From Adiantum capillus-veneris (lineage: Eukaryota > Streptophyta > Polypodiopsida > Polypodiales > Pteridaceae): DNA of 64,000 bases. A program made the position numbers and the translations under genes. The DNA is taken from contig CM043943.1 of NCBI GenBank assembly GCA_014529385.2, positions 101,971,855 through 102,035,854 of the forward strand, given 5' to 3'. The notes below the pieces were generated by a model. It searched no databases and was not told where the DNA came from. It saw only the letters and a program-made list of their open reading frames with translations. Shown here piece by piece: positions 1-11,212 of the stretch. Each line of letters starts with the position of its first letter. Position 1 is the first letter of the stretch.

Positions 1-447
1 AATTATTGCCCATGTTCTCAAACTTCCCTCAACTATCAATATGTGTTTATTTTGCTGGCTTATTTATAATAGCTCCCTGTTTATCACAAGTGCTTTGTCT
101 TAAACTTCAAAGGCAGTTAATAGCATCCGTATTTATCCATTCACAACTAGTTATTTTTATACTTCAATCTTTTAATGGCTCCTCTCATGGAATGTATTGA
201 GGATTCCAACGGTTTTCAACTCAACGTTGAGTGTGTCCCCTATAACACCATTCTGAGTTTTTCATATCTCGCTTCGTACTTCAAACTACAATAAGATACA
301 ATGAACCTATATAAACAAGTAGATCATAAGGATGGAGGTGAGGTTCTATTTGGAGTAGTGAGCCATTCAGATCCCAATGGTAAATAATTTCTCTTGGACA
401 TTTAGTTTAGTGCTAAGCTTTTCAGTTTTGGAAGTCCACAGATTGGT
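1..447. other. No gene recognised
   Basis: AT-rich sequence with only short open frames that lack recognisable motifs. The decayed transposase reading frame begins just to the right, so part of this stretch may be its degraded upstream sequence, but nothing here shows that. Confidence 0.5.
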
Positions 448-1316
448 TTGCAAGAAGATACATCAACTACTAGCAGTATTAGCTTGATTACCGAGTTACC
501 TTCCTATAATACTCTTCATTTGGCCGTTGTCAAGATGGTTTCAAAATTTCAACAGGTTCATGAACTTCCAAACAAATATGATGGAAACATTTTATTTGAA
601 TTTCCACCATCTCATGATGGGCCAAAAAATAAGGGAATGGAAACCAAATATAGTGGGCAGCTTTGCAGTGGAGATGGTACAACACACATCTCAGGATTTA
701 GTGGGACAATTAGGCTAAGAAAGTGTGCAGGTCACATGTTTTGTACAAAATATCTTTCGCCCTATATCAGCAGAACAAGAACCAGAAATGAATGTCACTG
801 GAATGGTCGTGTGAACAAGGTCCCATAGTTGGGTGATTTGGCTCTTGTATCCCTAAATTGTCTCTATTGCAAGTGCCCTCCATCTTGTATGGCCTTGTGT
901 GGATGCAAGATGTACTTGTACCTTCCCCATGATACACCAACTAGACCTATAACACATTGTTCCATTCATCTAGGGTACATCTATATAGGGTTGGTGAAGG
1001 GTCTTCAAAACAAGATCTGGTTGATATAAAACAAAGCTTGCAATATATATTGTATCAAGGTACAAGTTTAAGACGTAAGGCTTCGCAAAAGAACCTAGTA
1101 GAAGACTTTGTGTTGGAGGCTGTGCTATTTATAGAAAACAATGGCCAAATGACAGATCTTGAGCTTAATGACTTATTTCAAAAAATTCAACCATTGCTGA
1201 GTACTAAAAGGTTGCACTCATTAGGAAGAGAATGGGATCTAGGAGGGCCTCTTTATTTGGCAGTTAAGGAAGTCAAACCTTTTATACTAAGAAAGAAATC
1301 AAAGGACAACTTTTGA
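448..1316 (+). pseudogene. MULE-like transposase relic, N-terminal part
   Basis: The frame from 448 runs through a single TAG at 826-828 and stays open to 1029. The related reading continues in another frame at 957-1316, so at least one stop and one frameshift separate the pieces. The first piece is rich in Cys and His (KCAGHMFCTK, CHWNGRV, then a CxC-PPSC-x3-C-x-CK cluster), which looks like an N-terminal zinc-binding region followed by the linker before a transposase core. I recall the same order of motifs (Cys-rich start, a linker ending FKMS, then a MACHVY core) from uncharacterised MULE-like proteins of spore-bearing plants. That family match is from memory and untested. The whole gene appears to run to 3797 and is not functional. 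Confidence 0.45.
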
Positions 1317-1861
1317 ATTCAAACAGGCAAAACGGCTAGTTTTTTGAATTCAAAGTTCCCTCCCAGAATGGAATTTAAAATATAGCGGGTAAAACCATAT
1401 CATGTAGCATATCTTAGAAATATCTCGACACGTAGATTGTAGATCTATAATCTCCACTCAAATCGGAGATCATATGTGGGAGTTATGGAAGGCCAAAAAT
1501 CATAAAATTGACCACTTTCTTCTTGGGAGGAAAAGTGCATCCTTTGACCACTCTTACACACCCACCATTCTTGCACACATTGCGTATACCTATTCCTCAT
1601 AATATTAATCACCTCCATAAGCTCATGGCAAATAAAGAGGCCCTCCTACACCCCATCCTCTTCCTAATGTGTTTACATTACCATATTTTCTTACTAAAAA
1701 TTATACTAATCATGCTTTTCTTTTAATTGTAATAGGATTTCAAGGTGGAAAAGAGATGACAAAGATAGTATGTCTGTTTTGAAACATGGATTGTAAAGTG
1801 TTCCAGCCCTAAAAGCAAAAAGCAAGTTGCACTTCATACATGGTGTAGTATTTCTAGGTCA
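1317..1861 (+). other. Non-coding break within the transposase relic
   Basis: About 540 bases of AT-rich sequence separate the N-terminal and core parts of the relic. It has short open frames only. It could be a degraded intron, an old insertion or coding sequence eroded past recognition. I see no terminal repeats or splice signals that decide between these. Confidence 0.35.
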
Positions 1862-2410
1862 GTGTTTAAGATGAGTTCAAAGGGAGCTAGTTGAGGTATA
1901 GATCTTGTCAATAAAATGCAACCATCTAGAGAGATGGACAATTGTTGGGTATGCTTTGATCACAGTGAAGAGGATTAGAGATTGGCATGTCATGTGTATA
2001 ATCCATATATGCAAGAACTTCAAACAATAGCAATTGGTGAGTTTGGATGTGAGGATAAAGAGGCTCAATTATTATCATGGAAACTATTGAATGAAGTGTT
2101 GGAAAATGAGGGTTACCCAAGATCTGAATTCCATGGTTTCATGGCTGATGCTCAACAAATTTGGTTGGCGGTGTGGACTATGTTAAATGGAGGTCTAGAA
2201 AACATTATGGATGGAAAAGAATGAACTTTCCTGTGGGATTAGGAAGACAGCCTGGATAAACGTTCAAGAAAGTGTGTCCAACCAAAGTGTCAAGAGGAGT
2301 TCAAAATTCAATGCAAGCCTTGGAAGAATGCTCCCTCTATTGAAAGTGCTACTATGGATTTGAAGTCTCTATGTGACTGTTTGGAGAAGGGTAGCTTGCC
2401 TTTTCTCTGA
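1862..2410 (+). pseudogene. MULE-like transposase relic, core part
   Basis: Reading resumes with a stretch like FKMS-x5-S-x-GIDLV-x-KMQP, broken by a TGA and a TAG, and then an open segment at 1982-2224 (80 codons). That segment holds the best-conserved motifs: MACHVYNPYMQELQTIAIG and EFHGFMADAQQIWLAV. In this family the FMAD motif lies in the DDE-type catalytic core. After 2224 the frame is broken, but a recognisable continuation (KPWKNAPSIESATMDL) runs to about 2400. The order relative to the flanking pieces is that of a single gene. Assignment to a MULE-like transposase is established-family reasoning applied by eye; the catalytic triad cannot be completed from what is left. Confidence 0.5.
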
Positions 2411-2585
2411 AAATATTGTGATTAATTTAATTATTCTTTTGTGCCTTTCAAACATTCTTATATTTTCTCGAGGCAATAGAGGAAGATGATAGATAAATGG
2501 TTCGATGTTGTAACCTATCTGAATCTATTCATGGGAGCTGGTTGGCCACAAACAATGGTGTGAAATATATGTCCTTATATGAAGC
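2411..2585 (+). other. Degraded linker in the transposase relic
   Basis: Short AT-rich gap between the core and the C-terminal reading frame. No motif is visible, and it is probably eroded coding sequence. Confidence 0.3.
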
Positions 2586-3797
2586 ATGTGTGTCAGATCT
2601 CATTGGTGCATGCCAGCAAGGGGCACAACATACCGCTTTCTTGAAGGGGCACACATAGGAGTTGGACCCAACTTACAAACTTTGCAACATAGGGAGACAA
2701 CGAGGATGAAGAAAACATACTCAAAAAGAAAGATAATAAACCAAACAAATGAAATTTCTATAGAAATTTTTATTGATATTGAGTCAGATGTTGACTCTCA
2801 AAATACAACCACAGTAAAAAATAAGAGACCCAAATCACTTGCATATGCAATCCATGAGTTTGACTCACACAAGACAGAGTTTCAAAAGGTTACAATGCCT
2901 CAACAACAAAGACGGTCCTCCTGTGCTGCTAGTTTTTCTCCTGATAGAGATGATAGTTTTATAATCGCAGAGGTAGATGTGAGTAAAACAGTGTGGGAAA
3001 TACGTCGAACCAATTTAGGGAGTATGGTTAGATGTCAAGGATATCTCAACTGTATTAAATCTAAGTGTAACAAATACATAGACTCAAAGGGACGTGCAGG
3101 CAATGAAGGAGTTTCGACAGCTTCTTTCTATGGAAGAATAAGACTATCACGAGATGACTCTGAAATTCGATCGCAAATGACATTGTTTTGTGGTGATAGT
3201 ATTGAGCATAGCTGGGAGCCAACAAATTCCATTTATGGACTACTATCACCCGCACCTACTAAATGGTTGGTGGCCAAAGGAACATTGCTTACTACCGGTG
3301 AAATTCAAAGTCTTCAAGATGAAAGATTTGTTCTTGATGGCCTACAGGGAATGGGTACCCTAAACCCTTTTGGACAAGCACATGGGAATATTGCACAAAC
3401 AAAAGCCAAGCCTAAGTACATAGAAGGTCAAAAAATTATTATTAGAAGATCAATCAGTAAGGATATGCATAGTAGGATTGATTCTCCAATGTCATTGGAA
3501 TATAAGTTGTTGAGTACACATGTTATTCAACGTAGAGAGTATGTTGAATTTGTTATAGCCACTTCTGGGTTAAGGAGGAAAGGTACCTTAGACACTATGA
3601 TGATATCTGTGTTTCCATCTTGCTCTTGTGAGGACTTTATTTGTAGGTCATGCGGAACAGACTGTTACATGCCTTGTAAAAATATTTATTGTGTCCTTCT
3701 CCGTCACTTGCAACTTGACTTGAAAGTCCATAAACTAGTTCACCAGGCTGCTTTGACAAAAGATGATCTCCACATTGCACTCTCAAGAATTTTTTAG
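2586..3797 (+). pseudogene. MULE-like transposase relic, C-terminal SWIM-like part
   Basis: This open frame has 403 codons, but its first Met is only the first in-frame one and not a credible native start. Residues about 60-300 are lysine/serine-rich and contain a Cys pattern (RCQGYLNCIKSKCNKYID, about 150-167). Near the C-terminus, residues 346-366 read CSCEDF...MPCKNIYCVLL. This resembles the SWIM finger (CxC-xn-CxH) usual at the end of MULE and related transposases, except that the final His ligand is Asn (CKN). The frame is surprisingly long for a dead gene, so this piece may have decayed more slowly or been kept. Alternatively it is a separate SWIM-domain host gene, but the upstream core motifs in the same orientation argue for one broken transposase. 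Confidence 0.5.
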
Positions 3798-4275
3798 CCT
3801 AGATAGTACTAGTTTTGGTGCCTTTGTGGCTCGGCCATCTTTTTGTGCTTCAAATATCCTCCTTTTTGCACCTCACATTATCAACTAATAAAATTAAAAT
3901 ACCAATATGTAGTATCAATTTGGATTCCTAAGCCAATGCTTATCTTGTTGTACTTCAAATTATTAATTTTTTGGCTTCAAGTTCCAAGCTAAACAAAGTA
4001 AAATATGAGTGTTTGCTATGAAAAGGAGTGCCTTAAGGAAATTCTTTACCTTTGCTTAACTAGCCTGATTAATAACAAATTTATTCGAAAGGATACAATA
4101 GTTTTTATGCTCAAGATGATGGCATCAAAATTTTGTAAATAAATTCTTTTGACATATTTTCTACTCAAAATATAGTCGTTTATATTCAATATTTTCTATC
4201 ACTAAAGAATAAATTGTGTATGGATTTTGAACCTTGGCTCACTAGCTCGTGGATTTTAGCTAAAAAAATGGTAAC
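3798..4275. other. Spacer, no gene recognised
   Basis: AT-rich sequence between the transposase relic and the GAG-D relic. No open frame of note and no terminal repeat. The left boundary of the GAG-D relic is not defined by any LTR here, so that element has lost its 5' end. Confidence 0.4.
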
Positions 4276-5398
4276 CCCAACTTAGAGGCAACACTGAGTG
4301 ATGGTTTTGGAGTACATATTCGCACATCGAAGATAGATATACCCAAATTTTCAAGGCCTTGAAGACTAGATTCTCTACACTGCCAACAATAGAGCAAGCA
4401 TGGGCTTCATTGAGGAGACTTTAACAACATGGTGAAGACTCCTATGCTTATGAGGAGGAATTTTCTTGTCAATGGCAAGATATGGATTAAATTATACTTT
4501 TCTAGAGTATGTAAAGATGGATCAATTTATTTCCGGATTGTCTCCTTTACTAAAGACAAAGGTTACTTGTAGTGAACCCTCTACTTTCGAAGAGGCAGTC
4601 ATTATTGCTCGGAGGAAGTTTCACAAGTACATCTACATCGAAAATGGTTCCCATCATGCTAGAAGAATAGACCATCAAGAAAATGTTTCAATCAAGGAAT
4701 CATTTCCTTTATTGTACCTAGCAATAAAATCCATGTTTTTGAAGTCTAAAAATCAACTTCACATTCGGTTTCATCTCTTCAAGGTCAACCTCTCCTATCT
4801 TCACATATACCTTTCATGTCGATCACCATACCCTCTTAAGTTTTGAAGAACATAAACACTTGATGATTGATGGATGTTTTCAAACTTTCTACCTTTGGTT
4901 CTTTGGTGTATGGAGGTCTCAAAGTATGATGCTTTTGGTCTCCCTTATACAAGGTAAACTTAAAGATTTGTACTTGTGGATCTTGTGTAGGTGCTTACCA
5001 AAATCTTTTCTCTTTCAAGATGTTGGTAGTGATAGAAACCCAGGTTGAATGACTTTCATGAACTAGAGTTTAAAGATTTTCTCATACAAGCTCTTGACAA
5101 TTGTACCAGATACATCAAATTTACACAGGAGGAAGAGACACCTATCATTTATATCCCATTCATAGTGGTGGAAGCAATGATGTACAACAATAATAGCTAC
5201 AAGTTTTTTCAAACCAATTTAATAGGTGATTCCATACTATACATCTCTCTCTTAGAGAAAAGCTTCAAGATCTTTGATCTTGGGGGGTGCATATGGAAAC
5301 TTTTTAATGAAGGTGGTTTACTCAGTCACTTCATTACATCATGTTATTGGTATTGGGGAGATACTTTTACAACACACAAGTTTTTCTAATTATACAAT
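4276..5398 (+). pseudogene. GAG-D relic: decayed gag-like gene
   Basis: This is a 5'-truncated, mutated copy of the 708-codon gene at 41320-43446. It starts inside the Gag core (the counterpart of the RGNAEQWFWSM motif is readable near 4280) and continues through the segment 4466-4846, which reads YVKMDQFISGLSPLLKTKV. The acidic middle of the gene is largely deleted. The hydrophobic C-terminal region survives in two pieces: 4860-5048 (with FQTFYLWFFGVWRS) and 5045-5389 (with RYIKFTQEEE and KIFDLGGCIWKL). Several stops and frameshifts make it non-functional. Its value is comparative: it shows that the C-terminal region of GAG-D proteins is a family feature and not an accident of one copy. Confidence 0.8.
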
Positions 5399-6422
5399 AA
5401 AGGTCTTCAAGAGAGATAAACGTAGACAAAGATAGACGGTACAAGATCTACATATTCTGTGATTGGATAAATGGTACATGATTGTACCATTATACGGTTG
5501 GTGGTGGTGGCCATCTAGAATTTCCACAGTGAACTGCCTCACCATATCAAAATCACTCAAACACTGTGGCTATCCTCACAGTTTTATTGTACATAGGCGT
5601 GTGTGAGCTAGGGGACTTTCCCCATATCTCCTTAAAAACCCTCAATCAGTTAGTCATTGGGCTAGTTGAGCCAAAAAAATTAATAAAATAAAAGAGAAAA
5701 GTATATTATGGCCTTTTTGTGTGTAAATATTTCATCGTATATAGGGCCTAAATATAGAGATTGTTTATTATAACTATTTTGGTATTTTATTTAAACATTT
5801 TTATTTAGGTGTGTGTTTTATTAGACCTATGTATGCCTTCTTTCATCTTCTAAGACCATAACTATATTTTTTGTCACCAATGTGTACACTCTCTAATTTC
5901 ATAAGTAGTTTTTCCTTTCATACAAATCACCCCCACATTTCCACCCTCACCCTTGTGAAAACAAAAAATCAATTTATACTTCCTTAGTCACTTTTATTAT
6001 TAAATTTTTATTTACTTGTATTTTTTTCTCTTTCACCCAAATAATACAAAAGAGGACCATATAATTTTTCATGTTCATAGTTCTTTCATATGTGTTTTAT
6101 TTTTTATTCATAATTCAAACACCATGTGCTCATTAAGCTAGAGTCCATGAATAGTCCATACACTAGTCTCACCATGTATATATTTCTTTATATATAACTT
6201 GGATGCTTTGTATCATGATATGACTCATGGAGGGGCTCACAGTTGGATACATTGAGCAAATTCAACAAAGCAGGGGGCCACTAGAAGAATTTTGTAGACA
6301 TAAAAATTAGGTGTTTTGGTGAGATTTTTGGCACCTATCTCCACTCAAAATTTGAAAACGTGACCAATAGACAAATTGTAGTTACAAGTAACCATAGTCT
6401 TCTCTCACTTTCCTTCAAACTT
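5399..6422 (+). repeat. GAG-D relic, left part of its 3' LTR
   Basis: Sequence from about 5510 onward matches the start of the intact GAG-D LTR (38376 onward), with shared landmarks such as GTACATAGGCGTGTGTGAG and the stretch around ACACCATGTGCTCATT. The junction with the preceding internal region is diverged and no clean polypurine tract is left. The LTR is interrupted after 6422 by GYP-A and continues at 21155. Confidence 0.75.
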
Positions 6423-6891
6423 TGTAAGGTTTTCAGTTTGTGAAACCTTAAAAATTGTACAAAGCTTGTAAAATTAACTTGAAAACCACTTTTGAAGGAT
6501 TCAATCATGGTTGATATTGGTATTTTTGGAATCATAAGCAGAGCTTTACTATGGTTAGTAATTTTCAGAATCAGAATCTGATAAAAACTAAAAAATTTAC
6601 AAGCCCTGGAAGGTTATTAGGAATTCGGTTAGTTAATAAAAATTGGATGGTTTTAGTAATAAATATTAACAAAGACTTTCTTATCCTAAGGTTCTAGAAT
6701 TAACTAATATTTCAATTTTCATCATTAGAAATCAGTAAAATCAACCAAAATCGATTCTGGAAGATATGGGGGCAGTGTGTAGCTAGGGAAACCTGCTAGA
6801 GACTAATATAGCAGCAATTGGCGCCATCTTCAAGCTGGGGACCGGCTTGGGGTGTCAAAACCTACCAGGAACATCCCGGCGCCCATAAAAA

Positions 6892-6901
6892 CTATAAAAA
6901 G
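6892..6901 (+). promoter_or_regulatory. GYP-A 5' LTR TATA-like box
   Basis: CTATAAAAAG lies about 470 bases into the LTR and is conserved in the 3' LTR at 17494-17503. It is the only strong TATA-like element in the first kilobase, so the RNA start is probably near 6925. The tandem array would then lie in the transcribed leader. This is inference from position. Confidence 0.5.
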
Positions 6902-7342
6902 ACTACCTTCTCTTCATAAAACTTTAGACTCGGAGCCTTGACACACTCTCTCTCATCTAGAAAGACCGCTATGTAGAAATCACTAGAGATTAGGCTCTAG
7001 TTGATTAAATTAAATGGTAATTAGCTTAATCCTTTCGAATTCGCAAGGCTAGATTAATCTATTTTTTTAATAAATCAAATATTAGGTCTATGTATACTCA
7101 TATATCCTCTCTTAATTAAATATTCTCTACTAATTGTAATAATTAATCTTGAGAATATTAAGCTAATTAATTATTATATCATATTAGGATTGAAATTATC
7201 CAAATTAACCATAAATTAATGAGAAATATATTAATTAATTTTAGATTTAGTTGAGATAATTATCAAAACTGCATTAGATAGTCATTAAGCAAGGAAAATT
7301 ATTTTATAATTTTTTGAGTAATTTTCATAATTAGTTAGGCAA

Positions 7343-9190
7343 AATTACACTATTGTTTAGAGAAAATTAAAGCGGAAAATAATCAAATTGATTCAAAATG
7401 GTTTGAGTTATTTATGAGAGGTTAATTACATGTTAGGAAACTCGTGATAATTATGTTAAGCTCAGATAATTAATTTACTTAACTACTTTAGTAGATCTAC
7501 TCTGTTTTTATGACAAATTAAAAGAGAAAAATTAGCAAATTGATTCAAATAGCTTTGAGTTATTTATTAGAGATTAATTACATGTTAAAAGATTCGTGAT
7601 AATTATGTCAAGCTAAGATAATTAATATTAGCAGAATTACTCTGTTTTTAGGACAAATTAAAAGGAAAAAATTAACAAATTGATTCAAATTGCTTTGAGT
7701 TATTTATTAGAGGTTAATTAAATGCTAGGAAACCTGTGATAATTATGTCAAGATCGAATAATTATTTTACCTAATTACTTTAGCAGAATTACTATGTTTT
7801 TAGAAAAAATTAGAAGGTGGAAATTAGCAAATTGATTCAAATTACTTTGAGATATTTATCAGAGTTTAATGACATATTAGAAAACTTGTGATAATTATGT
7901 CAAGCTCCAAAAAATTAATTTACTTAATTACTTTAGTAGAATCTCTCTACTTTTAGGACAAATTAAAAGGGGAAAATTAGCAAATTGATTCAAAGTGCTT
8001 TGAGTTATTTATTAGAGGTTAGTTTTATGTTAGGAAAATTGTGATAACTATGTTAGAATTACTCTGTTTTTAGGACAAATTAAAAGGGGAGAATTAGCAA
8101 ATTGATTCAAAATGCTTTGTATTATTTATCAAAGGTTAATTACACCTTAGGGAACCCATGACAATTATGTTACCCTCAGATAGTTAGTTGACCTAATTAT
8201 CCCAGTAAAATTACATTAATTTTAGGGGAGAATAAAAGGGGAAAAATAATAAATTAATCCAAAAATATTTGATATAAATATTTGAGGTAGAACACACCTT
8301 GAGGAATCCTTGATAAATACCCCAACCTCAAAAAAATAGTTTAATTATTTATCTTCAATAAAATTAATCCATTTCTCGTATAAAATAGAGAAAAGAAATT
8401 AGTAAATGCATTTATCTAATTACCAAATAAATACATGAGGTTTTTAGGACAGATTAAACCAGAGAAATTATTAAATTTATTTAAAATTATTTGAATTATT
8501 TCTCAGAGGTTAATTACATGTTAAAAACCTGTGATAATTATGTCAAGCTAAGATAATTAATTTACCTAATTACTTTAGCAGAATTACTCTATTTTTAGGA
8601 AATATTACAAGGGAGAAGTTAGCAAATTGATTCAAATTTCTTTGAGTTATTTATCCGATGTTAATTACATGTTAGGGAACCCATGATAATTATGTCAAGC
8701 TTAGATAATTAATTTACCTAATTACTTTAGCACAATTACTTTGTTTTTAGGACAAATTAAAAGGAAAAGACTAGAAAATTGATTATAAATTGCGTTGAGC
8801 TATTTATCAGAGGTTAATTACATGTTACGAAACCTGTGATAATTATGTCAGGCTCAGATAATTAATTTACCTAATTACTTTATCAGACTTTCTCTATTTT
8901 TAGGAAAAATTAAAAGAAAAAATTAGCAAATTAATTCAACTTACTTTGAGTTATTTATCAGAGGTTAAGTATACGTTAGGAAACCCGTGATAATTATGTC
9001 AAGCTCAGAAAATTAATTAACCTAATTACTTTAGCAGAAATACTCTATTTTTATAAAAAATTAAAAGGCGGATATTAGCAAATTGATTCAAAATGTGTTG
9101 AGTTATTTATCAAAGGTTAATTACACTTTAGGAAATCCATGATAATTATGTTATCCTTAGATAATTAGTTTACCTAATTATCCTAGTAAA
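7343..9190 (+). repeat. About 150-bp tandem array in GYP-A 5' LTR
   Basis: Ten or so diverged units of about 150 bases. The anchor TGATAATTATGTCAAG or close variants recurs near 7445, 7597, 7737, 7889, 8042, 8529, 8683, 8838, 8988 and 9141. Between 8158 and 8450 a different stretch (with AATCCAAAAA and GGTAGAACACACC) interrupts the array. The same stretch recurs after the last unit at about 9118-9400, so the array seems to have grown partly by duplicating a block together with its right flank. Confidence 0.85.
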
Positions 9191-9853
9191 ATTACATTAT
9201 TTTTAGGGGAAAATAGTAAATTAATCCAAAAACCTTTGATATAAATATTAGAGGTAGAACATACCTTGAGAAATCCGTGATAAATACCCTAGTCTCAGAT
9301 AAATAGTTTAAGTATTTATCTTCAATAAAAGTAACCGATTTTGCGTATAAAATAGAGAAAGAAAATTAGTAAATGAATTTATCTTATCACCAAATAAATA
9401 CATGACGTACAAAATCACTATTGAAGGATGGGAAAATTACCTCAACATAAATGGTTGGTATAACAAATTATTATCAGAAAAATTTTGCCTAAATTAGATC
9501 ATAAGTATAGGAGGGAAATGTTATAAATCAAATTTATGAAAATTCCTAAAGATAGAACCTACTCAGTTACAATTTAGGATGAGTAATCCATTAGCCGATA
9601 GAAATTTATAATTGCCTAAGACTAAAATGGAATATAGAGTAAAGATAAACCCAGTTAAAGGGCTTTCATAATTAAATGGTAATTGTGGGAAACTACTTAT
9701 AGCATAAAGAAGTTATAAGAGGAATATCTCATCAAATTAACTAACAAGGATACCTACTTACTCCAAAAATCCTTATTATTGGGTAAAAAAGGAAAAAAGA
9801 AGATTGTTCAATTAAACTTCTAATCGATTCAGTCTTTTTATGAGGCTGCCGAC

Positions 9854-10039
9854 ATGGCTCCAAAGAGAACCAAGGGAAATCCTCTTACCAAGGAAGAGGA
9901 TGTTAGCAACAAAAGAAATAAAGCCACTAATGACAATGAGGCTGGGCCTAGCCATAGGCAGACGAAGGAAAGTGTACGGGCTCCCCCCCAACAGTACATG
10001 GACGAGCAGTCCCAGGTGGATTTCTATTTGTTCACTTAA
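9854..10039 (+). CDS. Small LTR-borne ORF, 61 codons (GYP-A 5' LTR)
   Basis: Starts MAPKRTKGNPLTKEED and is lysine/arginine-rich and hydrophilic. The 3' LTR carries the equivalent at 19885-20070 (MALKRTKENPLTNEED), with the same start and length but a shifted middle. The start context GACATGGCT is a good plant initiation context in both. The N-terminus is conserved between LTRs that are otherwise about 10% different, but both LTRs derive from one ancestor, so this alone does not prove selection. It could be a translated leader ORF, a first exon, or chance. No function is assigned. Confidence 0.35.
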   Translation: MAPKRTKGNPLTKEEDVSNKRNKATNDNEAGPSHRQTKESVRAPPQQYMDEQSQVDFYLFT

Positions 10040-11125
10040 AATCTTTTAAAGTTCATTTTCAAGTTAGCATTGCATACGTAAGGTTATGAAGGATAAACTG
10101 GCTATAAACGGAAGGTAAAATCCACGAAACCAACAAGAAATGATCGTAAATGGGAAAGAAATGATTGGGTTATGACTGATTGATTTAGGAAAGAAATGTT
10201 TGACCATCCTTAGGACAACTTGTCTCAAGACACCTCTGATTCCTTGGAAATATTTTACTCCAGGTAATGAGTAATGATAGCGATTCCATCATGGATGAGT
10301 TCATTTCCTCAGCACCCATGGATTCTTTACCTCGTGCTTGTTTGTGTTTGTGGATATTACTTTCAAGTTTATCCTAGAGGAACCGCCCGGTTGTATGGGC
10401 AGTCGGTTGGCGTATGGGGGTCCGGACTTTGGGTGATGGTTTTTTTCCACCCTGGTTTTTATAAATAAGGAATGGGTGTTGTTTTTCCACCCGTATATAG
10501 GTGGTCTTGAGACAAGCCAGTACTGGTCAGAGATACTTCAGAATGACAGTACCTTGTCTTAAGTCTAAAGATGTTTGTTTGTTGAAAGAATGTCTTCAAT
10601 ACTGTTTTCAAAGCTTGTCTTAATGAAATACATATGTGAAAGTTAAAAGGAATCATTGTTTTAATTGTGAAAAGAATGTGGTAGTTATTAAACAACACAG
10701 AAATCATGTGTGAGTGCGGGGTGGTAAGTGGGGATTGATTAAGGTTGTCAATCATGGACGGGTGGACCTGAGTAGTCAGGTAACTATCCATTCTCGCACA
10801 CTAAAACATTTAGAAACTTTTTCACTTGGAAGAGGAATCCACCAATGGCTGTGCCCTCACATATGTTAGGGGGAAAAAGCGTTGGCTAAGGAGACCATAA
10901 TCTGAATGATTAAGCTATAGGGCCGGAATTTTTTTTTTTTAGTCCCGTTTTCACTGCGAGACAGGAGTAGGATTTTTTTAGGGCTATAAACCTAAACCAT
11001 TGTCAATGGTAAGGGTGAATTCCCTGGAATTTTTTTTGTTTAAGGACTCTGACTTAGTAGTCCTAGAGACCTATGAATGGTAACCATCCCGTTTTTGGTG
11101 TCGGCAAGATTGGGGACCTTACAAG

Positions 11126-11137
11126 TGGTATCAGAGC
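11126..11137 (+). other. GYP-A primer binding site
   Basis: TGGTATCAGAGC, the usual complement of the 3' end of plant initiator methionine tRNA, lies two bases after the LTR end. It marks the start of minus-strand DNA synthesis and fixes the right edge of the 5' LTR. Confidence 0.93.
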
Positions 11138-11212
11138 ATGGTTTAATAAGGTCCTGACCTTAGCAGGGTAAAAGTTGAAAAAATAGGCACAAGTTATATT
11201 GCATTTTTAATT

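Larger units (their letters stand above)
6423..11123 (+). repeat. GYP-A 5' LTR (4.7 kb)
   Basis: Runs from TGTAAGG to CCTTACA. It is much longer than typical plant gypsy LTRs (usually a few hundred bases to 2 kb), and about 1.8 kb of the length is an internal tandem array. A TATA-like box lies at 6892-6901, and a small conserved ORF at 9854-10039. It is 573 bases longer than the 3' LTR, chiefly because of extra tandem units and a duplicated flank at 8158-8450. Confidence 0.92.

Noticed and set aside
7343-9190. Regularly spaced repeats as a possible CRISPR array
   Set aside because: Units are about 150 bases, AT-rich, diverged along their full length and lie inside an LTR of a plant retroelement. 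There is no constant-repeat and variable-spacer structure.
11126-11137. Primer sites as evidence of tRNA genes
   Set aside because: Only 12 or so bases match a tRNA 3' end. No cloverleaf surrounds any of them.
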